Assembly (NCBI GenBank): GCA_023953775.1
Contig: JAMLJD010000031.1
Coordinates: 1-45,388 of the forward strand
Length of the DNA: 45,388 nucleotides
Direction: 5' to 3'
Source: Rhizobiaceae bacterium
GTDB taxonomy: Bacteria > Pseudomonadota > Alphaproteobacteria > Rhizobiales > Rhizobiaceae
The first letter of the stretch is position 1. The number at the start of each line of letters is the position of its first letter. The notes beneath the pieces were generated by a model, which was not told the origin of the DNA, made no database searches, and saw nothing but the letters and a program-made list of their open reading frames with translations. A program made the translations under genes and the position numbers. Below, in pieces: positions 18,144-25,358 of the stretch.

Positions 18144-19136
18144 CTACCCGCCGCCGTGCAGCCTGTAGCGCCCGCGGCCTTCTTCCTTGCTGATGTAGAG
18201 GGCCGCGTCGGCATTGAGCAGCAACTCGTCGCTCGACACGCCATGCAGCGGGGCGAGTGCGATCCCGATGCTGGCCCCTATGCGGACATCGGCTGCTGAC
18301 AGGTCGAACGGCCTGGTCAGATTGATGATGACGCGGGAGGCCAGCGTTTCGGCGTCCTTCGGCTTGTGAATGCCGGTCTGGATCACCGCGAATTCGTCGC
18401 CGCCGAGCCGGGCCACCGTGTCATGCTCGCGGACGGAGCCGCGCAGCCGATCGGCAATGGCCACAAGCAGCTCGTCGCCGGTCTGATGGCCGTGGCGATC
18501 GTTGACCGGCTTGAAATGATCGATGTCGATGTAGTGCACCGCCATCATGCCCTCGCGCTTGACCATCGAGATCGCGGTCTGCAGCCGGTCGTTGAACAGC
18601 ATGCGGTTGGGCAGGTCGGTCAGGGGATCGTGATGCGCCATGTGGGCGATCAGCCTCTGGTTGCGGCGCTGCTCGGTGACGTCGAGGTAGGTGGTGACGA
18701 ACCCGCCTCCCTCGAGCGGCATGCCGCGCACCTCGACGATCGCGCCGTTCGGCCGTTCGCGATCGTATACGTGCGCTTCCTTCTTGCGTGCGAGCTGCAT
18801 GCGCCGGCGCACATGCATCTCGACATCGCCCGGACCGTACTCGCCGCGCGCCGCATTGAACCGGAACAGCGCCTCCATCGTGGGGTAGCCGTTGGAGAAG
18901 AGATCGTCGGGATAGTCGAGCATCTCGCGCTGACGCTGGTTGCACAGCACCATCTGGAGATGGTCGTCGAACAGCGAGATGCCGCCCGGGAAATTCTCGA
19001 TCACAGCTTCGAGCAGGCGCACCCGCTCCTGGAGATCGCCGACATAGCCGCTCATGCGGCCGAAAAGCGCGGCTGCGCCGCCCAGCCCGCCGACATCGGC
19101 GTGAGCGTTGGTTGCCAATCGTTCCATGCGTCCCAT
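18144..19136 (-). CDS. PAS-GGDEF diguanylate cyclase
   Basis: A 330-residue cytoplasmic signalling protein with no membrane segment. A PAS-type sensor domain covers about residues 40-155 (VIENFPGGISLFDDHLQMVL, ending in TYLDVTEQRRNQ). The GGDEF domain covers about 165-328 and starts HMAHHDPLTDLPNRMLFNDR. The active motif GGDEF is intact at 245-249, and an RxxD inhibitory site (Arg236, Asp239) stands five residues before it, so the enzyme should make cyclic di-GMP and be product-inhibited. The C-terminus has SIGIALAPLHG and ADAALYISKEEGRGRY. No EAL domain is present. The PAS ligand is unknown. The start could also be the ATG at 19127. Confidence 0.93.
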   Translation of the reverse strand: MGRMERLATNAHADVGGLGGAAALFGRMSGYVGDLQERVRLLEAVIENFPGGISLFDDHLQMVLCNQRQREMLDYPDDLFSNGYPTMEALFRFNAARGEYGPGDVEMHVRRRMQLARKKEAHVYDRERPNGAIVEVRGMPLEGGGFVTTYLDVTEQRRNQRLIAHMAHHDPLTDLPNRMLFNDRLQTAISMVKREGMMAVHYIDIDHFKPVNDRHGHQTGDELLVAIADRLRGSVREHDTVARLGGDEFAVIQTGIHKPKDAETLASRVIINLTRPFDLSAADVRIGASIGIALAPLHGVSSDELLLNADAALYISKEEGRGRYRLHGGG

Positions 19137-19524
19137 TCCGCAGGTACCTGCCCGCTTCGTCCGGGCTTGGCTGCCTATCTCCTGAAGAGTTTACGCAGGG
19201 AAAACTTGCATTTGGATTAACTGTCCGGATCGACGGAACGACGCGAAATTCCTGATCCTGACCGCTGGAGAACAAGCACGATCGGCCCATGCAATGCGTC
19301 ATGCGACGCGCACCCAACCAATGTGCAAGCTCGGCGGCAGCCCACAACGCTACGCGACGGACTCACATCGGGTCCGGATTGACCGGCATTGCCGGGAGTG
19401 GGGAGGCCATCTCCTGACAACGGCAGGCGGAATTGTCCGTTGATGGCGCTTTCCCGATCGGCTATGTAGCCGCTGGACCGGACGCTGACCGGCCCGGCGA
19501 GACCGCTGCAGACGGCCTCGCGAC
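19137..19524. other. Intergenic region without a recognisable gene
   Basis: 388 bases between the diguanylate cyclase start and the tRNA-Arg gene. I find no convincing reading frame here; those present have poor codon use. The part next to 19137-19210 is relatively AT-rich and probably holds the cyclase promoter, and the tRNA promoter must lie near the right end. No repeat or clear terminator is seen. Confidence 0.4.
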
Positions 19525-19601
19525 GCACCCGTAGCTCAGCTGGATAGAGTGCTGCCCTCCGAAGGCAGAGGTCACAGGTTCGAATCCTGTCGGGTGCGCC
19601 A
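19525..19601 (+). tRNA. tRNA-Arg (anticodon CCG), integration target
   Basis: A complete 77-base tRNA including encoded CCA. The acceptor stem pairs GCACCCG (19525-19531) with CGGGTGC (19591-19597), discriminator G19598, CCA 19599-19601. The D arm reads AGCTCAGCTGGATAGAGT, the anticodon stem CTGCC pairs with GGCAG, and the loop CTCCGAA gives anticodon CCG, reading Arg codon CGG. The T arm is ACAGG-TTCGAAT-CCTGT. The 3' half is the left attachment site of the element to the right. Confidence 0.97.
19554..19601 (+). repeat. attL: 48-bp direct repeat, tRNA-Arg 3' half
   Basis: The last 48 bases of the tRNA gene, from the anticodon stem through the CCA end, occur again without mismatch at 28511-28558. 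The bases outside both ends differ. This is the classical signature of integration by a tyrosine recombinase into a tRNA 3' end. Confidence 0.95.
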
Positions 19602-19648
19602 TCAAAATCAACAACATAGCGACAAATCGAGAGTGGAGGCGTCCGGAA

Positions 19649-19668
19649 GTGTCACCGTACGGTCACCA
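19649..19668. promoter_or_regulatory. Possible integrase arm-type sites near attL
   Basis: GTGTCACC at 19649-19656 is followed a few bases later by GGTCACCACC. The same GTGTCACC word occurs twice, with an inverted GGTGAC, next to the integrase start near attR. Arm-type sites on both sides of a core are expected for this recombinase class. Assignment is by repetition only. Confidence 0.3.
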
Positions 19669-19846
19669 CCGGCTGCTGTTCACATTGACCAGATCGCGAT
19701 GCCAATCTGCAATCTTGCGCTTCCGAGCCACATTGAACATCCCGCGATGTTAATTCGGTTTTGCGAAAGTTTTTGGCCAGCAGCCGGTACCAGAGGAGTC
19801 CGGTTTTGCCCTCAGATGGCCCCCAGGCAGTTCCTGCCCGCGAGGA

Positions 19847-20080
19847 ATGCAGGTCAGTGTTGACCAGACGCCCCAGTCCGTTTGCTGCCTAGGTCTGGGC
19901 TGGCGTAGAGTTGCAGAACAGACCAACGATGGCGTTCGCTACAAGCCACCGAAGTCAGGCAAAGCGCGCACAGTCGCAATGCCGACGACGATGGTCGAGG
20001 AATTGAAGGCGAATCGCACCCGTCAGGCCGAAGCGCAGCTTCGGATCTTTGAGGATCGGATGGCCAAGAAGGTATCTTGA
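19847..20080 (+). pseudogene. Remnant of a different tyrosine recombinase gene
   Basis: A 77-codon frame whose middle reads RVAEQTNDGVRYKPPKSGKA followed by RTVAMPTTMVEELKANRTRQ. This matches the segment of many phage integrases just before the catalytic domain's second half, usually of the form EQT...G..F.PPKT..GRRTVALP...VEEL..HR..QAE. Both the N-terminal DNA-binding part and the catalytic Arg-His-Tyr residues are missing, so it cannot be active. It is on the plus strand next to attL and differs from the intact integrase at the other end. It probably derives from an older element at the same tRNA. It could also be expressed as a small protein, but that is unlikely. Confidence 0.6.
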
Positions 20081-20133
20081 TCTCCACGGGCTTTCATTGA
20101 AACTCGGCTACGCCACGCAACATGGAACGCGAC

Positions 20134-20400
20134 ATGGCTAAGGTGACCAAGTTCCCCGTGAAGGCGCATCAGAGAGAGCTGAACCGCCGCGGCAAGATGG
20201 CGCTGAACTGCATCCTGACCGATCGCTGGATTAAGGTAGGGAGTCCCGCTTGGGCTCATCCAGATCTTGGAGTGCCCATCGAGCTTGACATCATGGCCGC
20301 TCACAGCCGTTCGACAGGAAGGGATCATAAGATCTGCAGCCTCGTCGTCACAGTTGATCAACTGCGAGCTCTCCTGCGTCAGATCGACGGTGAGGATTGA
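20134..20400 (+). CDS. Unknown small protein
   Basis: An 88-residue frame starting MAKVTKFPVKAHQREL, with GGAAC upstream at normal spacing; a start at 20122 would add four residues but has no ribosome site. The N-terminal part is basic and the C-terminal part has a short helix (SLVVTVDQLRALLRQIDGED). No signal, membrane segment or known motif is seen. It is the first of three plus-strand genes at the left end of the element. I do not recognise the family. Confidence 0.55.
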   Translation: MAKVTKFPVKAHQRELNRRGKMALNCILTDRWIKVGSPAWAHPDLGVPIELDIMAAHSRSTGRDHKICSLVVTVDQLRALLRQIDGED

Positions 20401-20456
20401 AGTCGGTTGACCGACCGATCCAACGAACCGCACGATCGCGCAACGGAAGGGTCTAG

Positions 20457-20663
20457 ATGATGGCGAGAATCCGCTGTTCCTTAGATTTCGTCGAGGTTGA
20501 AGGTGATTATGGCGCTGTCGATGGCGTGGAGGTCACCTGCGGCGCATGCGGACACATTGAAGAGAGCGCTGGTACCGGTGACAACGCAATCCTTCGATGC
20601 GCTTACCTGCTTCGCGAGAATTGTCCGCGCGGGCAGAATAATTTCTACGATGTCGGCACCTAG
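20457..20663 (+). CDS. Small Cys-containing protein of unknown function
   Basis: A 68-residue protein. It contains CSLDFVEVEGDYGAVDGVEV, then CGACGH and two further Cys residues (ILRCAYLLRENCPRGQNNFY). The CxxC pair with later Cys residues suggests a small metal-binding fold. Similar short proteins with a VEGDYG...C..CGH...NFY pattern are common in rhizobial phage-type regions, from memory and without a known role. The next gene starts seven bases downstream. The start could also be the second Met. Confidence 0.65.
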   Translation: MMARIRCSLDFVEVEGDYGAVDGVEVTCGACGHIEESAGTGDNAILRCAYLLRENCPRGQNNFYDVGT

Positions 20664-20669
20664 AAACAA

Positions 20670-21008
20670 GTGACACGTGATCGGCAGGATTGGGCGAAGG
20701 ACGACAGCGTGTTCCACCGCATTCGTGATGCGGTCAGGGAACTCGCTCGAGGCAAGGCCTCTTACAACGAGCGCGCCAACTATGCGGCTGAACGCGTATG
20801 GCCGCTTCGACCGGCAGATTTTCCCCTTGTCCACCAACAAACCGTCGCCCGCCTGCTTGAACTGCGTGAAAAGGCCACTTGGCACGGACCCGTCAGGCCG
20901 CTCCTCAAAATGAGCCTGCTGTCCTACCGTGAGCGGCGTGAATTCGCGGAGGGTTTGCTGGCGATCTACGAAGATATGGTTGCGGCACGAGCTCGAAGTT
21001 CCCGTTGA
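20670..21008 (+). CDS. Unknown small protein
   Basis: A 112-residue frame beginning at GTG 20670, seven bases after the previous stop. It is mostly helical and charged (FHRIRDAVRELARGKASYNE, later YRERREFAEGLLAIYEDMV). No membrane segment or recognised domain. It ends convergently with the minus-strand operon and overlaps the DUF3102-like gene by 43 bases, which makes antisense effects possible. The function is unknown. Confidence 0.6.
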   Translation: MTRDRQDWAKDDSVFHRIRDAVRELARGKASYNERANYAAERVWPLRPADFPLVHQQTVARLLELREKATWHGPVRPLLKMSLLSYRERREFAEGLLAIYEDMVAARARSSR

Positions 21009-21598
21009 ACCATCACATTTGCGATCCGCATCAACGCATGTGCGGTACGTTCGCTGATATCCTCCCGGTCACGTAGCCAGGGCCCGAAATGACCGCGGGG
21101 AAGTGTTCTCTTCGCCTCGAGGAGCTGTCGGCCGATCACGATCTTCTCAGCCTCGTCGAGGTCGCGGAGGCAAATGCGGGCCGGAGTGGTCTCCTCGGGC
21201 CGTAGCGCCTCGCTGAGCCAGTGAAAGGCGATCCCGGCAAGGGCGCTGCGCTGCGAGACTACACCGCTCAGCTCCTCGACGGTGTAGATCATATCGCCGA
21301 ACGGCATCCGGTCCCACGCCTCGAGCCAGTCCGAAGGGCGATCGTCCACCCATTGCGTGCAAGCCAGGACGAGATCGGAGACCGCCCAAAGCGTGACTTC
21401 GGTCAACAGCCCGCCGGCGCCCTTGGTTTCCGCAAGCGTGGTCAGAACGAACCGAAGATGGCCTTCACCACGCTTCTGCAGGATCCTGTCCAGTGTGGCG
21501 ACGGCGCGGGTTTCGCCCGGCTCCGGGTAGCGGTGCTTGGGCACGATGCGGATTTCGAACTCGGCGCACAGGCGCCGCACTTGGTCGCGGACGGTCAC
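20966..21598 (-). CDS. Protein with DUF3102-like C-terminus
   Basis: A 210-residue protein starting at GTG 21598, which overlaps the previous gene's stop by four bases. Residues about 155-200 read IGRQLLEAKRTLPRGHFGPW followed by LRDREDISERTAHALMRIA. This resembles DUF3102, a domain found in phage and plasmid proteins where a Leu...AK...G.F..W segment is followed by a helix-turn-helix-like SERTA...M part. The N-terminal 150 residues are helical and unrecognised. It is the last gene of the minus-strand operon. A DNA-binding role is inference. Confidence 0.6.
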   Translation of the reverse strand: MTVRDQVRRLCAEFEIRIVPKHRYPEPGETRAVATLDRILQKRGEGHLRFVLTTLAETKGAGGLLTEVTLWAVSDLVLACTQWVDDRPSDWLEAWDRMPFGDMIYTVEELSGVVSQRSALAGIAFHWLSEALRPEETTPARICLRDLDEAEKIVIGRQLLEAKRTLPRGHFGPWLRDREDISERTAHALMRIANVMVQRELRARAATISS

Positions 21599-21840
21599 TG
21601 CGTTGGAGTCGCCAGATCGCTACCGTTATCGTCTACCAGCCTCAGCGAAGCCCGCCGCCATTCCGCGATCTCCCGGTCACGCTCGACGAGATCGATGACC
21701 GTCTTGAAACTGGAGGCGATCGCTTCGTCCAACGCGGGGCCGAAAAGGCCGATTGCGCGCATGGCGTTTTCGATCTTCGCGTGAGCGTCGATCAGGTCAT
21801 CTTCCGACATGTGCCGGATCGCTACGCGGGCCTCTGTCAC
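21595..21840 (-). CDS. Unknown small helical protein
   Basis: An 81-residue protein starting at GTG 21840, overlapping the stop of the gene before it by four bases and overlapping the next gene by four. It is acidic and helical (SEDDLIDAHAKIENAMRAIG, VIDLVERDREIAEWRRASL). No known motif. The strict GTGA overlaps on both sides argue that it is a real gene in the element's operon, just downstream of the capsid gene. Confidence 0.65.
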   Translation of the reverse strand: MTEARVAIRHMSEDDLIDAHAKIENAMRAIGLFGPALDEAIASSFKTVIDLVERDREIAEWRRASLRLVDDNGSDLATPTQ

Positions 21841-22082
21841 AATTTTCTCCCCACGGCCGCAACACGAACGCGCGGCTTTTCCATGGATTTTGGCGCCACG
21901 CCGAGCTCTGCACGAACCTCGTCGAGGCGAAGATTGAGCGCGGCAACAATGCCGGCAACGAGATGGTGCACGGAAGCCCTCGAGACCGGCGCGGAAAGCT
22001 GTGCCGGCGCATAATGTTCGTCCATCTTCTTTCGGACTCGTTCCGCGTGTTCGCTGATCTGATCTTGCACCGTCATGGTCAT
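21837..22082 (-). CDS. Unknown small protein after the capsid gene
   Basis: An 81-residue protein starting MTMTVQDQISEHAERVRKKM (ATG 22082 or the in-frame ATG 22076). It begins three bases after the capsid gene stop and overlaps the following gene by four bases. The middle (VHHLVAGIVAALNLRLDEVR) is amphipathic. The position directly behind a capsid gene would suit a head-completion or decoration protein, but there is no sequence evidence for it. Confidence 0.65.
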   Translation of the reverse strand: MTMTVQDQISEHAERVRKKMDEHYAPAQLSAPVSRASVHHLVAGIVAALNLRLDEVRAELGVAPKSMEKPRVRVAAVGRKL

Positions 22083-22085
22083 CGC

Positions 22086-23120
22086 TCAGGTCGTGCCGAG
22101 CCAGCCGATGCCGGTTACCTCGGCGATGGCATCAACGCGCATCCGCCTCGCTGCGAAAAACACCTTCGCGAGGAGAGCCGTCGAATGGGTCTGCCACATC
22201 GAAACCATTTGTGCCGCTGTCGGCACGCTGGCGTCGTTTGCGGGATCGTCGGCCATCTCCAGGCTGGTCTGGTTTGACGAATCGAGCACGATAGGCTCTG
22301 CGTTTCCGCCGATGGCGGCGCCGTTCAGGAGCCGAAGAGTGCCGGCGGGAATGGCACTAGAAACCATGGCCGGGAGTCCGAGCAGCTCGCCGCCGATCGG
22401 GGTCATGGCCCCGCGCTCATCGAGGATCGAAGCCTCGTTGGCGACGTCCGGCGCCATCGCCCAAATCAGGGGACCAGTACCGCGAAGATTGACCTCCTCG
22501 AGGAGCACCCGGAGATCGCGCCTGAAGGATTCCACGCCGATGCCCTCGCTGGTCCGCGAGGGCGTGCTCGTATCAATGATGAGGTCGAAAAATTCCGTGT
22601 CGACGGCCGTCGCAAGCGCCGCGCGCATTTCGGCGTTGATCAGGTTCGTCGCGGCTGCAGATATATGGCTGGCGAGATCATCCGTCATCACCAGTATGAT
22701 CGCTGCGAACGATGGCGCGAGATCGCCCGTCGAAAGCGCAAACCGGTTCACCGGGATCGCCGCGCCTTCGCGCTTGATGAATGCCGTGGCGGCAGTCGAG
22801 ACGACGCCGACATGGGTCCGCAGCGGCACGCGGCGAAGGCCGCTGTCCAAAAGACGGAAAAAAACGCTGTCGGTGCGCATTGACCCGAAAAACGCGGCCG
22901 ACGCGCCTTGCCAGTCCGCCAAACCTTCGCCGAAGTCGCCGTCGGTGAGCGTTCCGGCTCCAACAGCCGATTTGAAGCTGGTGCCGCTCAAGATGCGCTC
23001 GACACGCGGCGCAAAGCCAGAACTGACCGCGAAGATACGTGCGTCGGACGTTTTGCCCTTCGCAGCGACAAGGCTCTTCGCGACTTGGCCAATCTCGGCC
23101 GATGCGTGGTGAACAGACAT
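22086..23120 (-). CDS. HK97-like phage major capsid protein
   Basis: A 344-residue protein with the running order of an HK97-fold capsid. FIKREGAAIPVNRFALSTGD resembles the E-loop/P-domain entry (EG...P...). LVMTDDLASHISAAATNLIN is like the vs-elL segment and spine helix. GPLIWAMAPDVANEASILDE, MTPIGGELLGLPAMVSSAIP and LRLLNGAAIGGNAEPIVLDS match the A-domain strands. IAEVTGIGW is at the C-terminus. There is no long N-terminal scaffold domain and no protease gene nearby, so it may assemble without maturation. The start at 23120 has GGGAGA six bases upstream. It lies in a 9-kb element without other structural genes. The call rests on pattern recognition; a structure prediction would settle it. 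Confidence 0.7.
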   Translation of the reverse strand: MSVHHASAEIGQVAKSLVAAKGKTSDARIFAVSSGFAPRVERILSGTSFKSAVGAGTLTDGDFGEGLADWQGASAAFFGSMRTDSVFFRLLDSGLRRVPLRTHVGVVSTAATAFIKREGAAIPVNRFALSTGDLAPSFAAIILVMTDDLASHISAAATNLINAEMRAALATAVDTEFFDLIIDTSTPSRTSEGIGVESFRRDLRVLLEEVNLRGTGPLIWAMAPDVANEASILDERGAMTPIGGELLGLPAMVSSAIPAGTLRLLNGAAIGGNAEPIVLDSSNQTSLEMADDPANDASVPTAAQMVSMWQTHSTALLAKVFFAARRMRVDAIAEVTGIGWLGTT

Positions 23121-23183
23121 GATCGTCTCCCTTTGGTGGAAGACGATCATCACGATCAAACGCGAAATGTCGCTTCGCGTTTG

Positions 23184-23441
23184 TCACGTTTCGCCGAGAT
23201 ATCTTCGCAGCCCCGATGCCGAGACCAACCAGCGCCCGCCGCGCTTTTCGCCCATCCCCTTGCGCCGGCAAAGGCTTCGGACGGTATCAATCGGAAGGTC
23301 GAATCGATCCGCCGCGGCCCAGGTTTCGATCATCTCATCGTCGTCGCACGCATCGCGAGGCGTGTCAGCGCGATCGAGCGCCTCCGCCTCCTCGAGCAGC
23401 TTCGCCGCCAATGATCGCAACCGCTGCGCCACCGTCGACAT
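23184..23441 (-). CDS. Small helix-turn-helix (excisionase-like) protein
   Basis: An 85-residue protein. After an N-terminal helix (VAQRLRSLAAKLLEEAEALD) comes a region reading ETWAAADRFDLPIDTVRSL and KGMGEKRGGRWLVSASGLRR. This is the winged-helix layout of excisionase/MerR-type small DNA-binding proteins: a helix-turn-helix followed by a GG.W.V wing. The start follows the previous stop by two bases, with AGGGG upstream. It directly precedes the capsid gene in the operon, so it may be a late regulator or small terminase-like DNA-binding protein. The exact function is not known. Confidence 0.6.
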   Translation of the reverse strand: MSTVAQRLRSLAAKLLEEAEALDRADTPRDACDDDEMIETWAAADRFDLPIDTVRSLCRRKGMGEKRGGRWLVSASGLRRYLGET

Positions 23442-23443
23442 GG

Positions 23444-23938
23444 TTACCCCTGCGCAGCGAACCAGCGGGGAACTTGAAGGCGCGCACAGCCCGGCATACC
23501 GCTCGCCAGCACCTTCCGCCACTTCGCCTCAATTCCGGCGCGCTCCTCGTCGGTTGTCGAGCGCAACGCATGCACAAACTCGGACGTAGGAATATGCTCT
23601 TCCGGATCGGAAGCCCAACGCTCCAACGCTTCCGCGCGCCATGGCGATGCTCGCTTCGCAAGTTCGGGGAGATCGAAGTCGAACCACGCCGCCGGGCGCC
23701 AGCCCGGCCGGAAGGGTTTCACCCAGCGCGTTATGATCGCGTCGCGATGATCGCGCCAAGTCGCTCGCCGTTCGGGGTCAAGCGGATCGCTCCAATGGCG
23801 GCCGTCGCCGAGAATCAAATCCCAACCCTCCGGACCGTCCATGCGGAAGCCGCGTATCGAGGAATGCGGCCTTCGGTCGATCCGTGGCGCCCTCTTCGGG
23901 GCAGATGCGCCCTTACCTCTCATGCCCATTGCTCGCAC
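23444..23938 (-). CDS. Unknown protein of the element
   Basis: A 164-residue basic protein. GTG 23938 has GGGAG just upstream; ATG codons at 23929 and 23923 are alternatives. The conserved-looking core is WDLILGDGRHWSDPLDPERR, then DAIITRWVKPFRPGWRPAAW with several Trp residues, suggesting a compact globular domain. The C-terminal part is helical (DEERAGIEAKWRKVL). I have seen similar Trp-rich proteins beside rhizobial prophage genes, without a function. No catalytic motif is evident. Confidence 0.6.
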   Translation of the reverse strand: MRAMGMRGKGASAPKRAPRIDRRPHSSIRGFRMDGPEGWDLILGDGRHWSDPLDPERRATWRDHRDAIITRWVKPFRPGWRPAAWFDFDLPELAKRASPWRAEALERWASDPEEHIPTSEFVHALRSTTDEERAGIEAKWRKVLASGMPGCARLQVPRWFAAQG

Positions 23939-24019
23939 CTTACTCCCGCCAAAATTCTGTATTGAACATCCGCCGCCGGTCCATGATCGACGCGAATCGG
24001 ATTTCTCGACGCCCCCCGG

Positions 24020-24241
24020 TCACGGCCGTGCCTCCTCGTCGCGGCCTTCGGGCCATCGGCGCCAGTATTCGCGCTCATAGATGCCAGCGATGAGGTCGAC
24101 GGGGCCGGATCGGCCCTCGTCGTGTGAAGCCTGATGCTCGGCCAGGAACACGTCATCAGGCATGCGCTCCACGGCTTCGGCGAGACAGGCGAGTGCTTGA
24201 TCGATCCATGTCACCGCAGAGCGGAAGGCCGGTGCGCTCAT
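24020..24241 (-). CDS. Unknown small protein
   Basis: A 73-residue acidic helical protein (VTWIDQALACLAEAVERMPD, IAGIYEREYWRRWPEGRDEE). The ATG overlaps the stop of the preceding gene by four bases. An 81-base gap follows before the next gene. No known motif is visible. Confidence 0.6.
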   Translation of the reverse strand: MSAPAFRSAVTWIDQALACLAEAVERMPDDVFLAEHQASHDEGRSGPVDLIAGIYEREYWRRWPEGRDEEARP

Positions 24242-24525
24242 GCCTGCCGTTCCTGGTGAAGAGCCTCGATTACGATCTGGCGTCTAATCTCCGACTTTAG
24301 TGCGACGGCGAAGGCGCGGCGTTGGCGCACCGCCTCGTCATATGGAAAGCCGGCCATCATGGTCTCAGCGTAGATCCTGTTGCATGCGCGGTTGAACGCA
24401 GCGTTCCATTTCGCGCGTGGCTTCCGGCGTATCCATTCGGCTTCCTCGCGGAGCCGTGCTCGCTGGCGATCGGCCGGGAATGCGATCACCTCCGCGGTGC
24501 GATCGAAGTCGAGCTCAAATTGCAT
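24238..24525 (-). CDS. DUF6074-like small protein
   Basis: A 95-residue protein beginning MQFELDFDRTAEVIAFPADR and continuing with a basic helix rich in Arg and Trp. The VIAFP...R opening followed by an Arg-rich helix is the mark of DUF6074, a small family frequent in rhizobial phages and islands, with unknown function. Its start overlaps the end of the repeat-containing gene by 11 bases, and its end overlaps the next gene by four. Assignment is moderate. Confidence 0.6.
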   Translation of the reverse strand: MQFELDFDRTAEVIAFPADRQRARLREEAEWIRRKPRAKWNAAFNRACNRIYAETMMAGFPYDEAVRQRRAFAVALKSEIRRQIVIEALHQERQA

Positions 24526-25357
24526 CGTCGGAATCCTCCGTCTCGGCGGCGCGAGGAGCGCCGCCTTCGGATCGACTGTCGTCAAGCTGAAGATCATCAA
24601 GGGAGGGCTCGATTGGGCCTTGAGACAAGTGTGTCGCCCTATCCGATAGGTTCCTAATGAGCGACACACTTGTCTCAACGGTGCCTTGTGCGCATAGCGA
24701 CACACTTGTCTCAACGGTGCCTTGTGCGCATGGCGACACAACTGTACCATCCAACCTTTGGCGCCTATACCATGATGCTCGGGATATCCCTTCCGCCTCC
24801 CAGGGCTTCGCGCGACTTATGCTGCTGGCCTCGTATTCGGCGCGGCACATGCGTTTCTTCTTCGCGGTTCGTTTCGCGGCGCGCTGTTCGCGGTCGCGCT
24901 TTCGCTTGGCCTCCTTTCTCGCCGCTGCGAAAGCCTCCGGGGTCAGGTCGCATGCGCCGATGGTTTTGAGACCGAGACGTTGCCGTTCCTCGAAGGTGAC
25001 TCCGAGAAGTTCGGCGGCATCGTCGGCATTGAGGTCGTAGCGTCTCCCTTCAACCTCGAGCCGGATAGGCGGCGCAATATCGGTGAGGCGGGCCCGAAGG
25101 TGCGGCGCGAAACGCGCGCACCATCCGTCGATCGCCTGTTCGATCGAAACGCCAAGCGCATTGGCCGAATAAGCGACCGCTTTGAGATATCGCTCGCCAT
25201 CCACATCGTTGGGCAGAATATTTCCATATCGACTGCGTGCGATTGCGTCGATCTCGCGAAGTCGATGCTTCCGCCGATCGTAGGCGCCCGGCGACTTGCG
25301 CGGCCGTTTGTGGCCCAAGGCGAGCCGTTCCATCCGCGTTAGTTTCCGGGCCGCCAT
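24515..25357 (-). CDS. Probable DNA-binding/replication-type protein with internal repeats
   Basis: A 280-residue protein starting at ATG 25357, one base after the stop of the gene before it. It has an N-terminal basic region (LGHKRPRKSPGAYDRRKHRL), a helical domain (KAVAYSANALGVSIEQAIDG), a coiled Lys/Arg-rich stretch (FAAARKEAKRKRDREQRAAK) and a helix-turn-helix-like SRAKPWEAEGISRASWYRR. The tail repeats a 12-residue unit (CAQGTVETSVSL), encoded by 36-bp tandem DNA repeats. Proteins with a KPWEAEGISRATWYRR motif occur in alphaproteobacterial phages at the position of replication genes. No helicase, primase or nuclease motif is present, so initiator function is inference from motif, position and the repeats. 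Confidence 0.6.
   Translation of the reverse strand: MAARKLTRMERLALGHKRPRKSPGAYDRRKHRLREIDAIARSRYGNILPNDVDGERYLKAVAYSANALGVSIEQAIDGWCARFAPHLRARLTDIAPPIRLEVEGRRYDLNADDAAELLGVTFEERQRLGLKTIGACDLTPEAFAAARKEAKRKRDREQRAAKRTAKKKRMCRAEYEASSISRAKPWEAEGISRASWYRRQRLDGTVVSPCAQGTVETSVSLCAQGTVETSVSLIRNLSDRATHLSQGPIEPSLDDLQLDDSRSEGGAPRAAETEDSDDAI
24620..24745. repeat. Iteron-like array: three 36-bp-spaced direct copies plus one inverted copy
   Basis: The 18-mer GCGACACACTTGTCTCAA occurs at 24661-24678 and 24697-24714. A diverged copy (GCGACACAACTGT) starts at 24733. All are exactly 36 bases apart, and the whole 36-base unit is conserved between the first two. The exact reverse complement of the 18-mer lies at 24620-24637. 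Between the inverted and direct copies is a small palindrome, CCTATCCGATAGG. The whole array lies within the coding part of the probable replication-type gene. It could be a replication origin or the binding site of that protein. Confidence 0.75.
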
Positions 25358-25358
25358 C

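Noticed and set aside
18134..18153. Terminator hairpin between the MetE-like and diguanylate cyclase genes
   Set aside because: A 7-bp GC stem is present, but it overlaps the end of the cyclase coding sequence and has no T-run on either strand.
24661..24745. CRISPR array
   Set aside because: The repeats are contiguous 36-bp tandem units without unique spacers, they lie in a coding frame, and no cas gene is present.
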